DNA from: Saprospiraceae bacterium
Lineage (GTDB): Bacteria > Bacteroidota > Bacteroidia > Chitinophagales > Saprospiraceae
Direction of reading: 5' to 3'
Assembly (NCBI GenBank): GCA_013001595.1
Contig: JABDMH010000040.1
Span: 1 to 32,959 of the forward strand
Length of the DNA stretch: 32,959 nucleotides
This document shows, in pieces, positions 18,346 through 26,477 of this stretch. Each line of letters opens with the position of its first letter. Position 1 is the first letter of the stretch. Below the pieces are notes generated by a model. It was given only the letters and a program-made list of their open reading frames with translations. It searched no databases and was not told where the DNA came from. The position numbers and the translations under genes are program-made.

Positions 18346-20031
18346 ATGAGACACATTATTCGTTTTTTAACCCTAGCCACTTTGCTGTTGGGTTTTGGAT
18401 CCATCATTTTTTCTTGTCAGGAGGAAAAAAGCGACGATGGTTATGATATTGTCATTTATGGTGGAACCTCTGGAGGCGTTGCTGCGGCATTGCAGGCCAG
18501 CAGGATGAAAAAGAAGGTGATTTTGATAGAGCCGAGTGCACGCATCGGCGGTCTCACCACTGGCGGATTGGGCCAAACCGACATCGGAAATAAACAAGCG
18601 ATTGGTGGCATTTCCCGGGAATTTTATGAAGGCATCAAGCAGTATTATGACAATCCCGATCATTGGAAACAACAGACTAGGGAAGAATATCAGGATGGTG
18701 GTCAGACCAGAACCAAGAAAGGGGAAGGGGCTATGTGGACATTTGAGCCCTCGGCTGCACTGTCCGTATACCAAGATTTTATAGAAAAGGAAGGCGTGGA
18801 GTTGGTCACTAAGAAAAAATTGGACAGGCAGAATGGCGTAGAGAAAATGGACGGCCACATCGTTTCAATCACGATGTTGACGGGGGAGAAATATAAGGGT
18901 CAGATGTTTATCGATGCCACATATGAGGGTGACCTGATGGCGGCAGCAGGGGTGTCATATACGGTGGGCCGAGAATCGAACGCTACCTATAAAGAAACAC
19001 TCAATGGAGTTCATCTCCGCATTACTGATACTACGATGACTGGCTATCCAGCCCGAAATCAATTCAATCATAACTTTGTCCCTGGTGTTGATCCCTATAT
19101 CGTTCAGGGTGATCCCAATAGTGGACTTTTACCACATATCAACCCAGATGGACCTGGTCGGCATGGGGCAGGTGACAAAAAGGTACAGGCATATTGCTAT
19201 CGCATGTGTCTCACGGATGATGCGGAAAACCGGATCCCTTTTGAAAAACCAGCAGGTTATAATGAGCAGCACTATGAGTTGCTCCTGCGTAATTATGAAG
19301 CTGGTGAAAAAGGATTCCCTTGGATCAATTCGAAAATGCCCAATCGCAAAACAGATACCAACAATCGCACCGGTTTTTCTACAGATTTTATCGGTCAGAA
19401 CTACGATTATCCCGAAGCTAGTTACGAACAAAGAGCGGAGATACGCGAGCTCCACCGGCAATATCAGAAAGGACTGATGTGGACATTGGCCTACCATCCG
19501 CGAATGTCGGAACACATACGTGAGGAGGTATCTCGCTGGGGTACATGCAAGGATGAATTTGCTCGCAGTGACGGTTGGCAAGAGCAGTTGTATGTCAGGG
19601 AGGCGCGACGCATGATTGGGGCCCATGTGATGACCCAATACAATTGTGAGGGATTAGAGGTCGTAGATGATCCCGTCGGCATGGGTGCCTACGGCATGGA
19701 TTCGCACAATATCCAGCGTTATGTCACGGATGAAGGAAATGTGATGAATGAGGGGAATGTGGAGGCCAAAGTGCAGGCTCCATATCCGATAAGTTACCGG
19801 TCTATTACACCAAAGAAGAATGAATGTGTCAATCTACTGGTACCGGTATGTCTGAGTGCATCACATATTGCTTTCGGTTCGATCCGTATGGAGCCGGTCT
19901 TTATGGTGCTGGGACAGTCGGCAGCTACTGCCGCTAGCCTGGCCGTAGATGGAGATCTGGCTGTGCAGGAAGTCAATTACGGTGAGTTGCGAGCCATCTT
20001 AGAGGCCGATGGCCAGGTATTAGAGAATTGA
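18346..20031 (+). CDS. FAD-dependent oxidoreductase lipoprotein, paralog 4
   Basis: This 561-residue flavoenzyme is the third of the tandem set. I chose the ATG at 18346; an in-frame TTG at 18334 would add four residues in front of a normal signal peptide and is less likely. It is a lipoprotein with Cys24 (IIFSC). It has the FAD motif GGTSGG at about 39-44, the signature [16 protein letters not shown], the inner motif [22 protein letters not shown], and the C-terminal [16 protein letters not shown]. Its close match to paralog 3 spans nearly the full length. A 235-base A/T-rich gap separates them, so this gene may have its own promoter or be read through. The substrate is unknown. Confidence 0.87.
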   Translation: MRHIIRFLTLATLLLGFGSIIFSCQEEKSDDGYDIVIYGGTSGGVAAALQASRMKKKVILIEPSARIGGLTTGGLGQTDIGNKQAIGGISREFYEGIKQYYDNPDHWKQQTREEYQDGGQTRTKKGEGAMWTFEPSAALSVYQDFIEKEGVELVTKKKLDRQNGVEKMDGHIVSITMLTGEKYKGQMFIDATYEGDLMAAAGVSYTVGRESNATYKETLNGVHLRITDTTMTGYPARNQFNHNFVPGVDPYIVQGDPNSGLLPHINPDGPGRHGAGDKKVQAYCYRMCLTDDAENRIPFEKPAGYNEQHYELLLRNYEAGEKGFPWINSKMPNRKTDTNNRTGFSTDFIGQNYDYPEASYEQRAEIRELHRQYQKGLMWTLAYHPRMSEHIREEVSRWGTCKDEFARSDGWQEQLYVREARRMIGAHVMTQYNCEGLEVVDDPVGMGAYGMDSHNIQRYVTDEGNVMNEGNVEAKVQAPYPISYRSITPKKNECVNLLVPVCLSASHIAFGSIRMEPVFMVLGQSAATAASLAVDGDLAVQEVNYGELRAILEADGQVLEN

Positions 20032-20429
20032 TTATTGGCGTGTTGGCTGATTGGCTAGCTAGCATGTTGGCTGATTGGCGTGTTAGTAGATTGGGCGGAA
20101 TCTGAACCGGTTTGGTTTAAAAACCTAAGGTCAGCCTGAGCGAAGCATAGCGAAGTCGAAGGCTATTTGGTGGCTACTTGAATTATTAGCACGTTGGATA
20201 TTGGCTGGTTGACAAGGATTGCGTGTTGGCATAGCATGTTGGCGCATTGGCATGTCGGATAGTTAGCTAGTCGGGCTTAAGTTGAATAGCCGGTCCGAGA
20301 CGAAAGAAGTAAGACGTGACCTAATAACGAGGATGATCCGCATGAAATGAATAATCTGTGAGGGGAGGGAGTGAACGAAAGAAAAATGGCTTTTTCCGAA
20401 ACCGTTGCCAGATACAGAGTTAGTATTAT
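20032..20429. repeat. Degenerate TTGGC-rich repeat region
   Basis: This 398-base gap holds many imperfect copies of a short word around TGTTGGCTGATTGGC, most clearly at 20036-20090 and 20190-20260, with loosely regular spacing. Between the two clusters lies a dispersed element (20131-20163) related to the one at 26276 and to the array at 28083. No gene is seen. The region separates the first enzyme block from the more A+T-rich second block. Confidence 0.55.
20131..20163. repeat. Dispersed CCTGAGCGAAG-type element, copy 1
   Basis: The segment runs TCAGCCTGAGCGAAGC, then AGCGAAGTCGAAGG. Its reverse complement matches the TTCGACTGCGCTGAAGC...CTCACCCTGAC block repeated in the 28083-28870 array, and a diverged copy lies at 26276. 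This marks a short interspersed repeat family. Confidence 0.5.
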
Positions 20430-21602
20430 ATGAGCAATCAAAAACATAGCTACTCTATCCAATTTATACCTAGGCTTATACTTCTTAGTTCCTTGTTTAC
20501 CTTTTCAATTTATCTAAGCGCCCAACCCAGTTATCCTGATAATCTGGATCTTGAAGGTGGACAATCTATTTTTATCGGATTAAGTCCTGAAGAATTATCA
20601 GTAGCATATGATTCAATTTTTTTGTTTTTAGATAAGCAATCATCCGCAAAATTTTATTATCAAAATATATACGCCTCAGCATGTGAAGATACCTTGTGTA
20701 AGCCCATTATCATCACTTTAATGTGGGATCTATTGGGTAATTACCAGGGTTTTCGTTTAATCGATGGTATACCGTTGACCAAAATAGATCACGAACCCTT
20801 TTCTGAATCTGAATACTATAAATTACATGCTATTCTTGCAGATGATGATTCAATTTTGGGTTCGTTTTCTAAACAAAATATTTCGAAACTCTTACGCACA
20901 AAATCGGGTAGCCAAAGACAATATGACGTAGACGCTGTTTCAGGTGCCACACCGCCAGAAATCAAGAAAAAGATAGTTGAAGGAGCACTATATACTTGTC
21001 ACACCCTTTGGCACCTTTGCAGAGGTAAGATTAGAAATCAATTGCTCACCTATACCAAAATAAATCTTCTAAATGAAGAATTATTACATCAACTTTTTTT
21101 AACCGAGAAGATCGATGCAATCACTTTTGCTTTTAAGGAAATGGACGCTTTTGGTACCTCCAACTATCATAGTACTATCATCAAAGTCATTGAAGAGAGC
21201 GTTCCCCTTGCAGCTAGTCAGACGATCAATCATATACCCCAATCCCTTCTTGATGTCCATGAATTTACCAGTGAACTTTGGAACATATTTCCTCAGTTAG
21301 ACTATCTCTCAAAAAAGCAAATTCTCACAAAATTTTCTTCTTGTAATCAGTTGCCAGATAATGTATTAGACAATCTAATAAAGTACGCTTCGACTGCCAT
21401 CGAAAGCCAATATGTTCAAATATTGGCAGTAGTCTTTAATCAGGTCAATATTCCTCAAAGAAGGAAAGAACTCCTTATTGAAGTATCTAAAAAAAAGAAG
21501 AAGGAGTTAAGTAATGCAACTTTGCAAGTATTCGCCACCATCCCTTACCATGAAAATAATGATTATCTTAAAGAAGAGATTCTTCAGGTCTTAAAGAACT
21601 GA
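20430..21602 (+). CDS. Secreted FMN-binding-like protein (DxxSGAT motif), paralog 2
   Basis: This 390-residue exported protein has a signal peptide of about 32 residues (ending SIYLSAQ). It shares the diagnostic features of the protein at 11820: the cysteine pair CEDTLC at 85-90, WDLLGNY, the TKIDHEPF motif, and DAVSGAT at 168-174, with Thr174 as the candidate FMN-attachment residue. The region from about 190 to the end is helical and repeat-like, possibly HEAT/ARM. It is noticeably more A+T-rich than the genes before it. Only five bases separate its stop from the next gene, a double FAD oxidoreductase, repeating the pairing seen at 10324-12851. Covalent flavin binding is inferred. Confidence 0.62.
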   Translation: MSNQKHSYSIQFIPRLILLSSLFTFSIYLSAQPSYPDNLDLEGGQSIFIGLSPEELSVAYDSIFLFLDKQSSAKFYYQNIYASACEDTLCKPIIITLMWDLLGNYQGFRLIDGIPLTKIDHEPFSESEYYKLHAILADDDSILGSFSKQNISKLLRTKSGSQRQYDVDAVSGATPPEIKKKIVEGALYTCHTLWHLCRGKIRNQLLTYTKINLLNEELLHQLFLTEKIDAITFAFKEMDAFGTSNYHSTIIKVIEESVPLAASQTINHIPQSLLDVHEFTSELWNIFPQLDYLSKKQILTKFSSCNQLPDNVLDNLIKYASTAIESQYVQILAVVFNQVNIPQRRKELLIEVSKKKKKELSNATLQVFATIPYHENNDYLKEEILQVLKN

Positions 21603-21607
21603 TTGCA

Positions 21608-24600
21608 ATGGAAGAGCCAAAAGGAAGATTTAATAATATCTCACGTCGCGAGTTTATGAAGATCTCAGGATTTTCTTCCATTGCGGTGGTTTGTCCAGTT
21701 GGGTTGCTTGGCGCAGATTCATATAAAGAGCAAGTCCTGTTTGAAGACGGTACGCTTCCGATTCTTAAAAAATGTGATGTTGTCGTGGTTGGAGGTGGGT
21801 TTGCTGGTATTACAGCGGCCACTAGATTTGCCGAGGCTGGCAAAAAAGTGGTACTCGTAGAACGGAGAATATATCTAGGTCGAGAAGTGACGGCTGTCTA
21901 TCGTCCATGGTTCGATATTAATGATCCACAATCTGATCTCACGGATTTAATGCGATCATGTATTGAAAAGAATATTGAGCAACCTGATCCAGCGAAAAGG
22001 CTTCTAAGATTTGATTATGTGAAGCGGAGTTTGGAAGACTTTCTCTTCGAGAGGGGAGTAGAAATTGTTTATGCCAGCAATATTGTACAAATAATTGCTG
22101 ATAAGGACAAATTGCAGGGCATCGTGATTGGCAATAAATCGGGTAGACAGGTGATCTTGTCGAAACTGGTACTTGACTGTACGGAAACCGCATCAGTTGT
22201 CCGTCTGACAGATCAACATTTTGAGGAAGAAACGAAGCTCTTGCAATTCAGTCGGATCTTGGAATTTACCAATGTGCAACGCATCAGAAAGAGACAGATT
22301 GCTGTGCCGCGCAGTTTGAAGATGAAGGATAACCAGGTTAATATCCAATCCGGTTATATCGGAAGCGATCATTACTACGTAGAGTGTCCGATGGTTTTCA
22401 AAAATCCAAAATTTGATGGAGATTCTGTTGTCCAGAGAGAGGTTCGTGCCTGGCAAAAGGCAGTCGAAGTGGCGAAATACTTGTACCAGAATGTACCGGA
22501 ATTCGAGGATGCCTATTTTTCCAATTCAGCTTACCAATTGAAGGGAGTCTATACCTGCAAAATGGTGCCCAAATATTACACAAAGGAAAGGTCATATCTA
22601 GAAAGCGATATTTCGGTTGGAGGTATTGAAGTACCTATGGAAAGCTTTGCCACCGACCATCATAATTTGTTTTGTATTAGTGAGGCATCTATTTTAAATG
22701 AGGAGGAAACTAAATACATGCTGACACCTGGAGGGGCTGCTGCTTTTGCTTCTTCACTGTCAGAAAACATAGTCAAACATTGGGATGCTGTGGTCCATGA
22801 CAAAGAGATCGATATCATAGAAAAACCAGATTATGGATCGCTCCTAACAGAGAGCGACATTCGAGAAAAGTATAGCCCTCAACGTGGAAAACCCTACGAC
22901 CGCATAGCCATAGCAGGCGAAGAAATCAGCATTGTCGATTCGGTTGATATACTAGTAGTTGGAGGAGGAACCAGTGGTGCCCCAGCCGCTTACAATGCGG
23001 CGAGGGCAGGTAAAAAAACCATGGTCATTGATCTGAACCCTGGATTTGGTGGTACCGGGACTTATGGAGGTGTTCAAAGCTATTGGGGTCCTGGAAACTA
23101 CTATGGTTTTACCAAAGAGCACATCAAAAAGGTAAATGAAATAGACAGATCTTTTTCCAATACCTTTAAGGATAATGGATATGGCCTCTGGAATGTTCAG
23201 GCTAAATTAGCCATGTGGCTCAGTGAGATTGTAAATTCAGGAGCAAAAATTTTATGGAACTCCATGGCCATTGGAGCCATCATGAATGGAGACAAAGTGA
23301 TTGGTGCCGTCATTTCAACACCACAGGGACCTGTTGCAGTAAAGTCCAAGGTAATTATCGATGCCACGGGAGACGGAGATGTGGCGGCCTTTGCGGGTGC
23401 CCCATATTTCATTGGCTCCGAGCATAATAGTGTGCCCTTGTGGTATGCTATCCGAAGACAAGTCAAGCCGGGACCGACCAGATCCATCTTTCAGAGCACT
23501 GTTGATGTAACCAACATTGAAGACTATACCCGATCTGTCCATGTAGGATTGAGAAGTGGTGAAGAATATGTGCACGATCATCAGCCGTACCTGGCACCGC
23601 GAGAATCGCGACATATAGTGGGTGAAGTGGTAATTACACTGACGGACAATTTGACCTACCGTGAATGGGAAGATGTGGTTAGTTACCACCGCAGCAATAC
23701 AGACATGAAAGGCTATCATGCATCTGATTGGTTTAGAATCGGCCTTATTCCACCTAATTTGACCGTTGAAGTACCCTATAGAGCGATCATACCTAAAGAA
23801 GTCGAAAACCTCATAGTAACGGGGAAAGCGATTTCTACTAGTCATGATTCGTTTCCAGCGATCAGAATGCAACACGATTTAGAAAACCTTGGTAGCATTT
23901 CAGCATTAGCAGCAGCTGAGGCAATAGACGACAACGTACTTGTACGTAATCTTAACATTGGAAAACTACAGAGGAAATTGGTAAAGCTCGGACTGCTCCC
24001 GGAAAGATTTCTCAATCGAGAAATCAAACCCAGGGATTATTCGAAAGAAGAATTAAGGGAATGGATCCGCAAATTTGATCCGGACACCTCTTTAAAGTCC
24101 TTTGGCAACACAGAAATGAGTGAGATCAGATATACTCGAATACCCTTTGTGGAAGTCTGCTCTGCTCCAGCTGACAAAGCCATACCTATCCTGGAAGAAG
24201 AGATTAATAATGCCTCTGGGAGAATGCAATTACGGATCGCTCTTGCACTTGCTATGCATGGGTCTGAAAGTGGAGCAGTAGTTATTTATAGTGAAATTGA
24301 AAGACAACTCAGCTCGCTCTCTTTACCAATATTAAGGGAAGAAGTGCAGCACTCAGGAGGCAATTACAGAACTCCACCAGATCAAGGTGCCGCGCCTATT
24401 TGTGCCAACCTTATTTACGCACTCGGCATGACCCGTAGCGATTTGAACCTGTTCGTGATTGAATTGGTCTCACAATTGTTTCACGCAGATAAAATACATG
24501 ATTTTCGAAGGAAAGAAAAAGGTTTATTTTTCTATGTCGATGCCGTGTGCTATGCAGCTGAGTTGTTAGGAAATGAGAAAGTGATACCTTCATTGAAAAA

Positions 24601-24916
24601 AATACATGCTAATAAGTTTCTAAATAACAGGTCGCTAAAAAGCGGTATTGAAGAAAGTCATATTTTGGAACGGCTTGCCTTAATGGAACTTATTCTTGGC
24701 CGGGCACTATCTCGTAGTGGGAGTGTGGAAGGTTACCAAATCCTTGTTGAATATTTGGATGATATGCGTGCCATCCTGGCTGAATTTGCCCATACAACTT
24801 TAGTGAAGATAACCGATCAAGATTTTGGAAAGGACAAAGTCTTTTGGTCCCATTGGTTGACTTCAAACGGGAATAAACTAAAGGCCAAAGCGCTATCTGA
24901 GCGCCCTTTTGGATGA
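21608..24916 (+). CDS. Tat-exported tandem FAD oxidoreductase with C-terminal HEAT-like repeats
   Basis: This 1102-residue fusion is about twice the length of its relatives. A twin-arginine signal (SRREFMKISG, about residues 12-21) precedes two FAD_oxidored modules. Module 1 (about 57-400) has GGGFAG at 62-67 but then YLGREVTAVYRPW in place of the usual GG-x-x-T-x-GG signature. Module 2 (about 440-800) has GGGTSG at about 452-457, then GFGGTGTYGG, IDATGDGDVAAFAG and IRMQHDLENLGSISALAAAEA, all standard. About 830-1102 is a helical HEAT-like region ending ITDQDFGKDKVFWSHWL, a pattern seen at the end of HEAT repeats in related bacteria. It sits five bases after the FMN-binding-like gene. Module 1 may have lost or altered redox activity. 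Confidence 0.82.
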   Translation: MEEPKGRFNNISRREFMKISGFSSIAVVCPVGLLGADSYKEQVLFEDGTLPILKKCDVVVVGGGFAGITAATRFAEAGKKVVLVERRIYLGREVTAVYRPWFDINDPQSDLTDLMRSCIEKNIEQPDPAKRLLRFDYVKRSLEDFLFERGVEIVYASNIVQIIADKDKLQGIVIGNKSGRQVILSKLVLDCTETASVVRLTDQHFEEETKLLQFSRILEFTNVQRIRKRQIAVPRSLKMKDNQVNIQSGYIGSDHYYVECPMVFKNPKFDGDSVVQREVRAWQKAVEVAKYLYQNVPEFEDAYFSNSAYQLKGVYTCKMVPKYYTKERSYLESDISVGGIEVPMESFATDHHNLFCISEASILNEEETKYMLTPGGAAAFASSLSENIVKHWDAVVHDKEIDIIEKPDYGSLLTESDIREKYSPQRGKPYDRIAIAGEEISIVDSVDILVVGGGTSGAPAAYNAARAGKKTMVIDLNPGFGGTGTYGGVQSYWGPGNYYGFTKEHIKKVNEIDRSFSNTFKDNGYGLWNVQAKLAMWLSEIVNSGAKILWNSMAIGAIMNGDKVIGAVISTPQGPVAVKSKVIIDATGDGDVAAFAGAPYFIGSEHNSVPLWYAIRRQVKPGPTRSIFQSTVDVTNIEDYTRSVHVGLRSGEEYVHDHQPYLAPRESRHIVGEVVITLTDNLTYREWEDVVSYHRSNTDMKGYHASDWFRIGLIPPNLTVEVPYRAIIPKEVENLIVTGKAISTSHDSFPAIRMQHDLENLGSISALAAAEAIDDNVLVRNLNIGKLQRKLVKLGLLPERFLNREIKPRDYSKEELREWIRKFDPDTSLKSFGNTEMSEIRYTRIPFVEVCSAPADKAIPILEEEINNASGRMQLRIALALAMHGSESGAVVIYSEIERQLSSLSLPILREEVQHSGGNYRTPPDQGAAPICANLIYALGMTRSDLNLFVIELVSQLFHADKIHDFRRKEKGLFFYVDAVCYAAELLGNEKVIPSLKKIHANKFLNNRSLKSGIEESHILERLALMELILGRALSRSGSVEGYQILVEYLDDMRAILAEFAHTTLVKITDQDFGKDKVFWSHWLTSNGNKLKAKALSERPFG

Positions 24917-24952
24917 TATTTATGTTACCACCAAATATGATAAAGACTGCCT

Positions 24953-26236
24953 ATGCGGATATATCTTAATTACGTACTGAAGATTGCTTTTTTCATTTCA
25001 TTGACTATATCAGTAACAACTTATGCCCAAGTAGAAAGGCCAAATTTAATTTTGATTTTTGCAGATGATCTGGGAATCGAATCTATCAAACCTTATGGAG
25101 GGCATTCGACCGTGACTCCAAATATTGACAGAATAGTAAGTGAGGGAATGATCTTTACCCATTGTTTCGCCAATCCTGCCTGCTCCCCATCCAGAGCGGA
25201 GGTGTTGACGGGAATGTACCCGACTGACACCGGCTTCAAACACGTTTTATCATATTATGATGACACTACTTTTTTGGATCCAAATAGATTTAGCAGCTTT
25301 GCAAATCAAATGAAGAGGGTTGGATATGCAACTGCAGTAGCGGGAAAATGGAACTTATCTCACCTAGAAAAAAACAATACAGTACTGAATTTTGGCTTTG
25401 ACGAACATTGTCTTTGGCAGATGTTTGATAAACATGGAGTGAAGAGGTCTCGTTATTATCTTCCTCATTTTAGGATCAACAATAAGATCGTGGAAAGTGA
25501 CATTAGAGATAGATTTGGTCCTGATGTAATGTGCGATTTTATGATCGAGTTTATTGGGAAGAATAGAGATAAGCCTTTTTTAATATACTATCCATCACTA
25601 ATTCCCCACACTCCATATGTTAAAGCTCCAGAAAATGAAGATTTTGAAAGATTACCCGATCATGAGCAGAAGAATGGACCGGAGTGTTTTCCTGAAATGG
25701 TGAATTACTTGGATAAAAATGTTGGTCGGTTATTAAATGCAGTGGAAGAACATGGCCTTAGTGAGAATACGATTATTATTTTTTGCGCTGACAACGGCAC
25801 CGCCAAACAAGTAACTACAATTTGGGGAAAGGAGAAGATCAGAGTCCATGGTGGGAAGATGACAATGACAGACCGGGGTGCTCGGGTTCCTCTTATTGTC
25901 AAATGGCCTGATAAAATAAAACCAGGAACCCAATGCCATGACTTGATAGAATTAGCTGATTTTTTGCATACTTTCTGCGATATAACGAACGCACCCTTAC
26001 CCATCCAAAAGGTAAGAGGTCAAAGTTTCTTACCTCAATTACTGGGAAAAAAGGTAATCAAAAAGCAATGGGTGCATATAGAGTATAAAGAAAACCGGCA
26101 AATAAGAACCCGGAAATGGATATATACAGCTAATGATGACCTTATCAAAGTAAATAAATTGGGTGTACCTGAAAACCAACCTGAGAAGAAAGGCACCTAT
26201 CAAAGATTGAGAAGAAAGTTTAGAAACCTTTTATAA
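24953..26236 (+). CDS. Sulfatase with altered active-site motif
   Basis: This 427-residue S1-family sulfatase is exported by a signal peptide of about 25 residues (ending TTYAQ). Metal ligands DD are at 38-39, the formylglycine signature CSPSR starts at Cys77, and a late CADNG motif supplies further ligands. The usual GKWHLG active-site motif reads GKWNLS: Lys132 is kept but the histidine is replaced by Asn134. The C-terminal domain is short and the whole protein is shorter than the sulfatase at 12889. The gene starts 36 bases after the FAD/HEAT fusion and shares its A+T-rich composition, so the two are probably cotranscribed. It could be active with an altered substrate fit or have reduced activity. 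Confidence 0.88.
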   Translation: MRIYLNYVLKIAFFISLTISVTTYAQVERPNLILIFADDLGIESIKPYGGHSTVTPNIDRIVSEGMIFTHCFANPACSPSRAEVLTGMYPTDTGFKHVLSYYDDTTFLDPNRFSSFANQMKRVGYATAVAGKWNLSHLEKNNTVLNFGFDEHCLWQMFDKHGVKRSRYYLPHFRINNKIVESDIRDRFGPDVMCDFMIEFIGKNRDKPFLIYYPSLIPHTPYVKAPENEDFERLPDHEQKNGPECFPEMVNYLDKNVGRLLNAVEEHGLSENTIIIFCADNGTAKQVTTIWGKEKIRVHGGKMTMTDRGARVPLIVKWPDKIKPGTQCHDLIELADFLHTFCDITNAPLPIQKVRGQSFLPQLLGKKVIKKQWVHIEYKENRQIRTRKWIYTANDDLIKVNKLGVPENQPEKKGTYQRLRRKFRNLL

Positions 26237-26275
26237 TGAGTAGTTTGCATTTGAAAGGTGCCCACAAACCCTCAA

Positions 26276-26341
26276 TCATCACCCTGAGCGAAACATCTTG
26301 GAGCCGAAGGGCGATTGCGTTGCACTACACTCAGCCTGACT
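26276..26341. repeat. Dispersed CCTGAGCGAA-type element, diverged copy 2
   Basis: The stretch CACCCTGAGCGAAAC, then GAGCCGAAGGG and CTCAGCCTGAC, is recognisably related to the element at 20131. It lies in the 241-base gap between the second sulfatase and the toroid lipoprotein, where no gene is seen. Confidence 0.4.
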
Positions 26342-26477
26342 TTATCTATTTTTAGAGATTTGCGTATGAAACATACCCATAAACCTATATCGTTAGCCTG
26401 AGTATAACCTTTGCAAAGACAAGAGAAGGTATGTACTACTGACATTGGATCAGTCCATGGGTGAAAAATTGATATGT

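Noticed and set aside
14418-20031. Xanthan lyase annotation often attached to this protein family
   Set aside because: The sequences show FAD-binding oxidoreductase motifs throughout and no polysaccharide lyase signature.
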